DNA of 64,000 nucleotides, taken from the NCBI RefSeq assembly GCF_022869165.1, contig NZ_CP094929.1, positions 3,224,001-3,288,000 of the forward strand, read 5' to 3'. How positions within the stretch are numbered: the stretch's first letter is position 1; each line of letters starts with the position of its first letter. The position numbers and the translations under genes are program-made. Positions 57,953-64,000 of this stretch are shown piece after piece. The notes under the pieces are model-generated. The model was not told the origin of the DNA and made no database searches. It saw only the letters and a program-made list of their open reading frames with translations. The DNA comes from Sphaerochaeta associata. GTDB lineage: Bacteria > Spirochaetota > Spirochaetia > Sphaerochaetales > Sphaerochaetaceae.

Positions 57953-58465
57953 TTACCCCCACATCTCACTCAGGGACTTGCCCCGATTCTTCGCAACAAC
58001 CTTTGCATCAAACAGGTGCTCGAGTGCATCGAATGCAGCCTTTACCGTATTGATGGAGTTCTTGGAGCCAAGGCTCTTGCTCAGGATATCATTGATTCCG
58101 CATGCATCGCAAATGGCACGCACAGCACCGCCGGCGATAACACCGGTACCGGGTACTGCGGGCTTGAGAAGCACGCTGGCACTCTTGTAATTGCCGATGA
58201 TTTCGTGAGGAATTGAAGACTTCTTCACCGGGACGACAATCATACTGGCCTTTGCACGATCGACGGCTTTGCGGATGGCTTCGGTTACGTCGTTGGCCTT
58301 GCCAAATCCATATCCAACCTTACCGTTCTGGTCGCCTACGACTACCAGAGCAGAGAAGGAGAACCTTCTACCACCCTTGACAACCTTGGCAACACGGTTG
58401 AGCTTGATCAGCTTTTCAACGTACCCGTCGTTCTTATTGTTATCTCTTTCTCTAGATCTTTCCAC
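57953..58465 (-). CDS. rpsE: Ribosomal protein uS5
   Basis: A 170-residue 30S protein. Double-stranded-RNA-binding start ([20 protein letters not shown]), [13 protein letters not shown], and [16 protein letters not shown]-type segment ([20 protein letters not shown]). It starts with GTG at 58465, five bases after GGGGGA. Confidence 0.98.
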   Translation of the reverse strand: MERSRERDNNKNDGYVEKLIKLNRVAKVVKGGRRFSFSALVVVGDQNGKVGYGFGKANDVTEAIRKAVDRAKASMIVVPVKKSSIPHEIIGNYKSASVLLKPAVPGTGVIAGGAVRAICDACGINDILSKSLGSKNSINTVKAAFDALEHLFDAKVVAKNRGKSLSEMWG

Positions 58466-58474
58466 AGTTTCCCC

Positions 58475-58834
58475 CTAGAACTTTACGCCGGCTTTGCGTG
58501 CGCCGTCAGCGATGCTCTTGACAATGCCGTGGAACAGATAGCCGTTACGATCGAACACACAAGTATCGATGTTCTTCTCGAGCATTCTCTTCCCGACGGC
58601 CTCTCCAAGCTTTGCAGCATCTGCAACAGTGTTCTTCAAGCCCTTCAGTTCACCTTCCAAGGAGCTGGCGGACACAAGGGTGCAACCTGCTACATCGTCA
58701 ATGACCTGAACATACATGTGGGAATTGCTGCGGAATACACTCATCCTTGGCTTGCTGGCAGTACCGGAGATGTTCTTGCGAATATGATGCTTGCGGCGAG
58801 CAAGCTTCTTTCTCTTGTCGATTACTCTATTCAT
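58475..58834 (-). CDS. rplR: Ribosomal protein uL18
   Basis: A 119-residue 5S-rRNA-binding protein: very basic N-terminus ([17 protein letters not shown]), [18 protein letters not shown] and the [20 protein letters not shown] end. Standard spc-operon position between rplF and rpsE. Confidence 0.98.
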   Translation of the reverse strand: MNRVIDKRKKLARRKHHIRKNISGTASKPRMSVFRSNSHMYVQVIDDVAGCTLVSASSLEGELKGLKNTVADAAKLGEAVGKRMLEKNIDTCVFDRNGYLFHGIVKSIADGARKAGVKF

Positions 58835-58850
58835 CTTTCTTACCTACCCA

Positions 58851-59396
58851 CTATTTCTTTGCCGAAGCGGTCTTACCAGCCTTGCGACGGATGACCTCGT
58901 TATCATACCGGATACCCTTGCCCTTATACGGCTCAGGTCCACGGAGAGAGCGGATCTCGGCACAAGTCTGTCCGACAAGCTGCTTGTCAATGCCGCTGAG
59001 AGTAACCTTGTTGGGGTTCTCCACAACAACAGTGATTCCCTGGGGAATTACAACTTCAACCAACTCGGAGTACCCGAGGTTCAGAGTCAGAAGATTTCCC
59101 TTCAGATCGGCGCGATAGCCGACGCCGTTGATCAGCAGGGTGCGGGAGAAGCCTTTGGAGACACCTTCCACCATGTTGTTGATCAACTGGCGATAGAGGC
59201 CCTGGAAGGCATTCGCTTCCTTGGACTCATCCCTCGGAGCAACCTTGACCACAGAACCTTCAATGGTGAGAACCACTTCAGGACGGGCAGGACAATTAAG
59301 CTTTCCCTTCGGACCTTCGACATGAATTACACCATCGGTGACGGCAATCTTGACCCCTTGAGGTACAGTGATTGGCAATTTTCCAATTCTGGACAT
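58851..59396 (-). CDS. rplF: Ribosomal protein uL6
   Basis: A 181-residue 50S protein of two similar domains; MSRIGKLPITVPQGV start and the conserved GPEPYKGKGIRY near the end. ATG 59396 follows AAGGTGG by seven bases; the six codons upstream are not part of the gene. Confidence 0.97.
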   Translation of the reverse strand: MSRIGKLPITVPQGVKIAVTDGVIHVEGPKGKLNCPARPEVVLTIEGSVVKVAPRDESKEANAFQGLYRQLINNMVEGVSKGFSRTLLINGVGYRADLKGNLLTLNLGYSELVEVVIPQGITVVVENPNKVTLSGIDKQLVGQTCAEIRSLRGPEPYKGKGIRYDNEVIRRKAGKTASAKK

Positions 59397-59407
59397 TTTA
59401 TACCACC

Positions 59408-59806
59408 TTACCAAATAGAGCAGATCAGCTCACCACCGACCTTGTTCTCAGTCGCCTTCTTACCGGTAATGATACCAGCAGAAGTGGATACTACAACAAC
59501 ACCATGTCCGTTGTACACACGGGGCATATCCCGGTATCCGGTATAAATCCGGCGGCCAGGAGTGGAAATACGTTCAATCCCGTGCAGCACAGGACCCTGC
59601 GTCTCATCATATTTCAAGAATACGCGGATGTAGGAAATACCATCCTTCGTCACCTTCTTGAAGTTCTTGATAAATCCTTCATTCTTGAGAATCTTCACAA
59701 TCTGAAGCTTCATCTTCGAAGTGGAAATATCTACTTTTTCATGCTTAGCCAAACTAGCATTTCTGATTTTGGTCAGCATATCAGCAACTGGATCACTTAC
59801 AGCCAT
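59408..59806 (-). CDS. rpsH: Ribosomal protein uS8
   Basis: A 132-residue 30S assembly protein: [21 protein letters not shown] start and the [12 protein letters not shown] rRNA-binding segment. In E. coli S8 represses the spc operon; a similar site was not searched for here. TAGGAG precedes ATG. Confidence 0.98.
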   Translation of the reverse strand: MAVSDPVADMLTKIRNASLAKHEKVDISTSKMKLQIVKILKNEGFIKNFKKVTKDGISYIRVFLKYDETQGPVLHGIERISTPGRRIYTGYRDMPRVYNGHGVVVVSTSAGIITGKKATENKVGGELICSIW

Positions 59807-59815
59807 TTTTCTCTC

Positions 59816-60001
59816 CTACCAACTAGATTTGGTAACACCAGGAATCTGGCCTTCACTTGCCAATTTGCGGAAGCAGATCCTGCACATATCGAACTGGCGC
59901 ATATAGCCACGGGGTCTGCCGCAAACTCTGCAGCGATTGACGTGTCTGGAACTGAACTTGGGCTCCCTATTGGCCTTTACGATCATTGATTTCTTTGCCA
60001 T
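59816..60001 (-). CDS. rpsZ: Ribosomal protein uS14, zinc-binding short type
   Basis: A 61-residue protein, the short form with zinc ligands C24, C27, C40 and C43 and the end [16 protein letters not shown]. The 101-residue Cys-free paralogue is not in this window. Confidence 0.97.
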   Translation of the reverse strand: MAKKSMIVKANREPKFSSRHVNRCRVCGRPRGYMRQFDMCRICFRKLASEGQIPGVTKSSW

Positions 60002-60013
60002 ATGTCTCCACCC

Positions 60014-60565
60014 TTATTTGCTGAAGGGCATGCCAAGCTTTGCAAGCAGGGCGTAGCCTTCTTCATCGGTCTTCGCGGTCGTTACAATGGCGATGTTAAA
60101 GCCGCTGACACGCTCGATTTTATCGAAGTCGATTTCCGGGAAAATAATCTGCTCGGTGATACCCAGCGAATAGTTTCCATGACCATCAAAGGCATTGGGC
60201 TTTACACCCTTGAAGTCCTTGACGCGGGGAAGAGCAACACTAATCAACCGTTCCAGGAAGAACCACATGTTGTCACCACGAAGGGTGACCATAGCGCCGA
60301 TTTCCTGGCCTTCGCGGACCTTGAAGTTGGCAATGGACTTTCTGGCCTTGGTCTTAAGGACATGCTGACCGGTGATCTGCTCGAGCTCTTTAACAGCAGC
60401 ATCGAGAAGCTTCTTATTGGTAATAGCCTCGCCGACACCAACACTGACAACAATCTTTTCCAGGGCTGGAATCTGCATCTTGGAGGTGTAGCCAAGCTCC
60501 TTGAACAAGGCGGGAGCCGCAGTTTCAAGGTATTTCGTTTTAAGGTTTGGTACGAACTTTTCCAT
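60014..60565 (-). CDS. rplE: Ribosomal protein uL5
   Basis: A 183-residue 5S-rRNA-binding protein. [42 protein letters not shown] and the [10 protein letters not shown]-like segment ([16 protein letters not shown]) are present. Its ATG shares a base with the rplX TAA (TAATG), so the two are translationally coupled. Confidence 0.98.
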   Translation of the reverse strand: MEKFVPNLKTKYLETAAPALFKELGYTSKMQIPALEKIVVSVGVGEAITNKKLLDAAVKELEQITGQHVLKTKARKSIANFKVREGQEIGAMVTLRGDNMWFFLERLISVALPRVKDFKGVKPNAFDGHGNYSLGITEQIIFPEIDFDKIERVSGFNIAIVTTAKTDEEGYALLAKLGMPFSK

Positions 60566-60870
60566 TAGATTACTTCCCCGGTTTTCTTGGCGTAGCGGAC
60601 TTTGTTTCCACTTTCATCAAACTTGTACCCGATCCTGGTAGGCTCACCCTTTCCGGTGACATACGCAACGTTGGAAACGTGGATCGGAGCCTCGATTTCC
60701 ATGATGCCGCCCTTATCCTGCGGATTCTTCTTTTTCATGGTCTTCTTGACCATGTTGGCACCCTGGACGACGACCCTCTCATTCTCACGGTCTACCTTTA
60801 CGATCTTGCCGGACTTACCTTTGTCCTTGCCAGCAATAATCAGTACGGTGTCGTTCTTCTTAAGCTTCAT
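60565..60870 (-). CDS. rplX: Ribosomal protein uL24
   Basis: A 101-residue 50S assembly protein: KOW motif ([21 protein letters not shown]), [12 protein letters not shown] and a C-terminal beta extension. ATG 60870 lies seven bases after AGGAG; the GTG two codons earlier is too close to that site. Confidence 0.97.
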   Translation of the reverse strand: MKLKKNDTVLIIAGKDKGKSGKIVKVDRENERVVVQGANMVKKTMKKKNPQDKGGIMEIEAPIHVSNVAYVTGKGEPTRIGYKFDESGNKVRYAKKTGEVI

Positions 60871-60880
60871 GTGCACACTC

Positions 60881-61246
60881 CTACAACACTTCCGGCGCGA
60901 GTGAAACGATCTTCATGTACTTGTCACGCAGCTCTCTAGCTACGGGCCCGAAGATACGCTTGCCGCGCGGGTTATTGTTGGCATCAATGATAACGCACGC
61001 GTTGTCATCGAACCTGATATAGGTACCGTCAGGTCGGCGGTATTCCTTCTTCGTTCGAACAATGACCGCCTTCATGACGTCACCTTTCTTGATGGCGCCG
61101 TGGGGCAGGGCATTTTTAACAGCAACTACAATAATATCGCCAATTCCTGCAACATACCGGTGGCTGCCGCCAAGCACCTTGATGCACTGCACCTGCTTGG
61201 CACCACTGTTGTCCGCAACATTCAAATACGTCTGCATCTGTACCAT
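60881..61246 (-). CDS. rplN: Ribosomal protein uL14
   Basis: A 121-residue 50S protein: [21 protein letters not shown] start, [23 protein letters not shown] and GPVARELR end. Contacts the small subunit at a bridge. AGGAGAG precedes ATG. Confidence 0.98.
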   Translation of the reverse strand: MVQMQTYLNVADNSGAKQVQCIKVLGGSHRYVAGIGDIIVVAVKNALPHGAIKKGDVMKAVIVRTKKEYRRPDGTYIRFDDNACVIIDANNNPRGKRIFGPVARELRDKYMKIVSLAPEVL

Positions 61247-61261
61247 ATCGTCTCTCTCCTA

Positions 61262-61513
61262 TTAGCGAGCGCGCTCGACGATCTGCACGAGACGCCAGCA
61301 CTTATCTTTGCTGATGTGGCGGCTTTCAACAACACGTACGGTGTCGCCGATATTGGCCTCGTTCCGTTCATCATGTGCCTTCACTTTCTTGGTGGTGGTC
61401 ACATACTTCTTATACAGGGGATGCAGTCTTCTGGAGGAGATGGCCACGACGATAGTCTTGTCCATCTTGTCACTGACCACCTGGCCGGTAAAACTTTTCT
61501 TGTTAGCTTCCAT
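61262..61513 (-). CDS. rpsQ: Ribosomal protein uS17
   Basis: An 83-residue OB-fold 30S protein: [37 protein letters not shown] and [20 protein letters not shown]. Typical length and position. Confidence 0.98.
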   Translation of the reverse strand: MEANKKSFTGQVVSDKMDKTIVVAISSRRLHPLYKKYVTTTKKVKAHDERNEANIGDTVRVVESRHISKDKCWRLVQIVERAR

Positions 61514-61528
61514 CTGAATCGCTCTCCC

Positions 61529-61735
61529 TTACTTTGCCGCTTTCCGGATTCCGAGTTCATATTCGCGAATGCGGGTATTCACACGAGCGATATTCCGCCT
61601 GATGGTGCGAACAGCAAGCGGATTTTCCACATGCCCGAGCACTCTTCCCATGCGAAGGTCAAAATACTCTTTGTGCAGCTTTTCCTTCTTGGCAGCCAGC
61701 TCGTCAAGGGTTAAATCATTATATGAATTTTTCAT
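61529..61735 (-). CDS. rpmC: Ribosomal protein uL29
   Basis: A 68-residue two-helix 50S protein near the exit tunnel (LTLDELAAKKEKLHKEYFDLR, VRTIRRNIARVNTRIRE). ATG 61735 has GGAG seven bases upstream, inside the end of rplP; the longer upstream frame is not coding. Confidence 0.97.
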   Translation of the reverse strand: MKNSYNDLTLDELAAKKEKLHKEYFDLRMGRVLGHVENPLAVRTIRRNIARVNTRIREYELGIRKAAK

Positions 61736-61739
61736 AATC

Positions 61740-62156
61740 TTACTCCACTTCCCTTCTGGCGACAAACTTCGTCTTAATCGGAAGCTTGGACGCTGCAAGC
61801 GTCAATGCTTCACGAGCCAACTCTTCGGTAACGCCACCCATTTCAAACATGACAGCACCGGTCTTTACCACAGCCACCCACCCTTCGGGGGCACCCTTAC
61901 CATTACCCTGACGGGTTTCAGCGGGCTTCTTGGTGTAGGGCATATCAGGGAAAATCCTGATCCATACCTTACCACCGCGCTTGATATGACGGGTCATCGC
62001 AATACGAGCTGCCTCGATCTGGCGGTTTGTAATCCACTTCGGCTCGAGAGCCAACAGGGCAAACTCACCAAAAGCAATCGTAATACCGCGATGTGCAACA
62101 CCATCGGTGGTGCCACGCTGCTTCTTTCTATATTTTACTCTCTTTGGACTAAGCAT
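61740..62156 (-). CDS. rplP: Ribosomal protein uL16
   Basis: A 138-residue 50S protein: [15 protein letters not shown] start, the [30 protein letters not shown] segment and [13 protein letters not shown]. Contacts A-site tRNA. Lies seven bp downstream of rpsC. Confidence 0.98.
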   Translation of the reverse strand: MLSPKRVKYRKKQRGTTDGVAHRGITIAFGEFALLALEPKWITNRQIEAARIAMTRHIKRGGKVWIRIFPDMPYTKKPAETRQGNGKGAPEGWVAVVKTGAVMFEMGGVTEELAREALTLAASKLPIKTKFVARREVE

Positions 62157-62162
62157 GGCCTA

Positions 62163-62870
62163 CTAACTCCTTGCCTCAAGGCTTTCGCTCTTGCTGGGCT
62201 TTCTTACCAACCCGCCGGCGTCCTCTTTGATTGCACGATCGTAGATCTCACCATTGAATACCCAAACCTTGACACCAATGACACCAAAGGTTGTATTTGC
62301 AGTAGTAAAACCATAGTCGATGTCGCTGCGAAGCGTATGAAGAGGAACACGGCCTTCCTTCATCCACTCGGAGCGTGCAATTTCTGCACCACCGATACGA
62401 CCGCTGAGCCTGATCTTCACACCCTGAGCTCCACTCTGGATTGCCTTGGAAACAGCAGTCTTCATAGCTCTGCGGAATGAACCGCGGGAGACGAGCTGCT
62501 TGGCAACGTTCATGGCGATCAACTGGGCGTCCGCCTCGGGCTTCTTGATCTCCTTGATCTTAATCTGCACCTTCTTGTTGGAAAGCTTCTGCAGACGTGC
62601 ACCAAGCTTCTCAACGTTGGCGCCCTTGCTTCCGATAATGATGCCGGGGCGACTGGTGGTGATTACGATCGTGATGCGCTGAGGCTTGCGGATGATTTCC
62701 ACATCCGAAATTTCAGCACCCTGAACTTCCGGGCATTCAACCAAAGCCTTTCTCAGCTTCAGATCTTCATGCAGGGTTTCTGCATACTCCCTGGGGTCCA
62801 CATACCATTTGGACTTCCAGGTCTTGTTGACTCCAAGACGGAGTCCAATAGGATTAACTTTCTGGCCCAT
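62163..62870 (-). CDS. rpsC: Ribosomal protein uS3
   Basis: A 235-residue 30S protein of the mRNA entry site. GQKVNPIGLRLG start, KH domain (ITTSRPGIIIGSKGANVEKL) and the C-terminal GVKIRLSGRIGGAEIARSEW segment. Abuts the rplV stop without a gap. Confidence 0.98.
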   Translation of the reverse strand: MGQKVNPIGLRLGVNKTWKSKWYVDPREYAETLHEDLKLRKALVECPEVQGAEISDVEIIRKPQRITIVITTSRPGIIIGSKGANVEKLGARLQKLSNKKVQIKIKEIKKPEADAQLIAMNVAKQLVSRGSFRRAMKTAVSKAIQSGAQGVKIRLSGRIGGAEIARSEWMKEGRVPLHTLRSDIDYGFTTANTTFGVIGVKVWVFNGEIYDRAIKEDAGGLVRKPSKSESLEARS

Positions 62871-63245
62871 TTATTTCCTCACGCTTGCTTTTTCGTCAAC
62901 GACGACGGTAATGTGTGACATCCTCTTAAGCAGAATATCCCGTCTTCCATGGGATCTCGGCCAGACTCTCTTGAGCCTCGGACCCTCGTTAACCTGCAAC
63001 TCCATGATCACAAGATTCTCTTCATCGATCTTCTTGTTCTGATCAAGAGCATTTGCACAAGCGGATTGCAAAACCTTCAGGATCAGGTTTGATCCCTTCT
63101 GGGGCATAGCCTCGAGAATTGCAACAGCCTCCACATAGGACTTATTCCTCACAAGATTGGCGACGGGGCGAACCTTGGAAGGAGATACCATCAGATACTT
63201 TGCAGTTGCTGAGTAACCTTTCTTTTCTTCCATATTAGTACCCAT
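62871..63245 (-). CDS. rplV: Ribosomal protein uL22
   Basis: A 124-residue 50S protein that lines the exit tunnel: AKYLMVSPSKVRPVANLVR, LQSACANALDQN and the loop RLKRVWPRSHGRRDILLKRMSHI. Two in-frame ATGs (63245, 63233) are possible; neither has a strong Shine-Dalgarno. Confidence 0.96.
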   Translation of the reverse strand: MGTNMEEKKGYSATAKYLMVSPSKVRPVANLVRNKSYVEAVAILEAMPQKGSNLILKVLQSACANALDQNKKIDEENLVIMELQVNEGPRLKRVWPRSHGRRDILLKRMSHITVVVDEKASVRK

Positions 63246-63250
63246 TGCGA

Positions 63251-63523
63251 TTAACCAACCTTCTTGTCGGATGCGTGCCCGCGGAAGATTCTGGTGGGTG
63301 AAAATTCACCGAGCTTGTGCCCTACCAGGTTCTCCGTCACAAATACAGGAATCCAAGTCTTTCCGTTGTACACGGAAATCGTGAATCCCACCATTTCAGG
63401 GATGATCGTTGAACAGCGGGAATAAGTCTTGATCATCTGCTTCTGATTAGTCTTGAGAGACTCCTGAATCCTCTTATACAACTTCTTCTCAATAAAAGGA
63501 CCTTTTTTGATTGATCTAGCCAC
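63251..63523 (-). CDS. rpsS: Ribosomal protein uS19
   Basis: A 90-residue 30S head protein: [36 protein letters not shown] and [16 protein letters not shown]. Complete and of normal length. Confidence 0.98.
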   Translation of the reverse strand: MARSIKKGPFIEKKLYKRIQESLKTNQKQMIKTYSRCSTIIPEMVGFTISVYNGKTWIPVFVTENLVGHKLGEFSPTRIFRGHASDKKVG

Positions 63524-63532
63524 TTTCTACTC

Positions 63533-64000
63533 CTACTTCCGCTTCTTCACAATAAAGGCACCGGAAGGCTTCTTCTTGGAACGAGTCTTGCCACCCTTGG
63601 TCGGCTTACCCCACGGGGTAACAGGGTTGCGTCCAGCTGCAGTCTTACCTTCACCACCACCATGCGGGTGATCAATCGGGTTCATTGCAACACCGCGAAC
63701 CTTTGGCCTTCTTCCGAGATGACGGCTTGCACCGGCCTTTCCGAGGCTGACGTTCATATGGTCTTCATTGCCGAGCTGCCCGAGGGTAGCGTAGCATTCA
63801 CCAAACACCATGCGCATTTCACCGGAGGGGAGGCGGAGGGTGACATAGTCCCCTTCCTTGGCAACAACGGTTGCACCAAGACCGGCAGAACGGACAAGCT
63901 GTCCACCGCGGCCGAGAGTGAGCTCAACGTTGTGAACCATCAACCCGAGGGGCACTTTCTTCAACGGAAGGGCATTGCCGCTCTGGATCGAAGCATCAGG
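63533..64000 (-). CDS. rplB: Ribosomal protein uL2 (5' part cut by window end)
   Basis: The last 155 residues of L2 are visible; the frame runs off the right edge, so about 120 N-terminal residues are missing. Seen are [24 protein letters not shown]-type segment ([14 protein letters not shown]), the peptidyl-transferase-site motif [16 protein letters not shown] with the conserved His, and the basic Lys/Arg end. First visible gene of the S10-spc-alpha cluster. Confidence 0.98.
   Translation of the reverse strand, partial: PDASIQSGNALPLKKVPLGLMVHNVELTLGRGGQLVRSAGLGATVVAKEGDYVTLRLPSGEMRMVFGECYATLGQLGNEDHMNVSLGKAGASRHLGRRPKVRGVAMNPIDHPHGGGEGKTAAGRNPVTPWGKPTKGGKTRSKKKPSGAFIVKKRK

Noticed and set aside
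1-64000. tRNA, rRNA, IS element or prophage genes
   Set aside because: Intergenic gaps are short and none folds into a recognisable tRNA; no transposase, integrase or flanking direct repeats were seen.

Overview
The window looks like chromosomal DNA from a diderm, anaerobic spirochaete of the Sphaerochaeta type. This rests on gene content: a full S10/spc/alpha ribosomal cluster, an apolipoprotein N-acyltransferase, several outer-membrane beta-barrel proteins, an anchored spirochaete-type coiled-coil protein, TlyA, a RicT/YaaT homologue, a Fe-S cluster assembly pair and an aldehyde:ferredoxin-oxidoreductase-like protein. No flagellar gene is present here, which fits Sphaerochaeta but proves nothing. 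The genus is an inference. No tRNA, rRNA, CRISPR array, insertion sequence, phage gene or integrase was recognised.

Layout. 1-2.8 kb: end of a beta-barrel-like protein, a ferredoxin-like protein divergent from a Crp/Fnr regulator, a lipoprotein and an unknown protein. 2.8-11.5 kb: ZIP metal transporter, YihY-type membrane protein, alpha/beta hydrolase, YfcE-type phosphoesterase, a divergent AOR-family protein, a TGS-domain nucleoside-kinase-like protein with a UxaE-like epimerase. 11.5-15.7 kb: nifS-nifU, and a tight set of galactokinase-like protein, SurE and a Cys-cluster protein. 15.8-26.3 kb: rho-rpmE, lnt-cinA, HU, rpsT, ricT, then tatD-dus and a divergent purD-like gene. 26.4-28.4 kb: membrane GGDEF-EAL protein. 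28.6-38 kb: on the minus strand, an ABC uptake system (DUF3798-type lipoprotein, ATPase, two permeases, small anchored protein) followed by two paralogous outer-membrane protein genes. The first of these two carries an in-frame TGA exactly where its paralogue has Trp. 38-43 kb: grpE-dnaK-dnaJ-rlmB. 43-49 kb: ptsI-der-HAD-coiled-coil protein, the last ending in about 25 tandem 18-bp repeats. 49-52.7 kb: GerMN-domain protein, then rny-ymdB-tlyA. 52.8-64 kb: ribosomal protein cluster from rplB (cut by the window end) to rpoA-rplQ, with a strong terminator.

Themes. (1) Several single genes (ZIP transporter, TGS-kinase, ptsI, GerMN protein, perhaps the AOR-like gene) have no usable Shine-Dalgarno sequence and have a promoter-like -35/-10 pair placed so that transcription would start at or within a few bases of the start codon, suggesting leaderless mRNAs. 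(2) Strong hairpins without U-tracts sit between cistrons whose products are probably needed in different amounts (binding protein/ATPase, dnaK/dnaJ, dnaJ/rlmB). (3) Several household-enzyme relatives have altered key residues (galactokinase-like, PurD-like, AOR-like, TatD, GGDEF), suggesting altered roles. (4) The most system-like locus is 28.6-38 kb, which may link an ABC importer with dedicated outer-membrane proteins; its substrate cannot be read from sequence.
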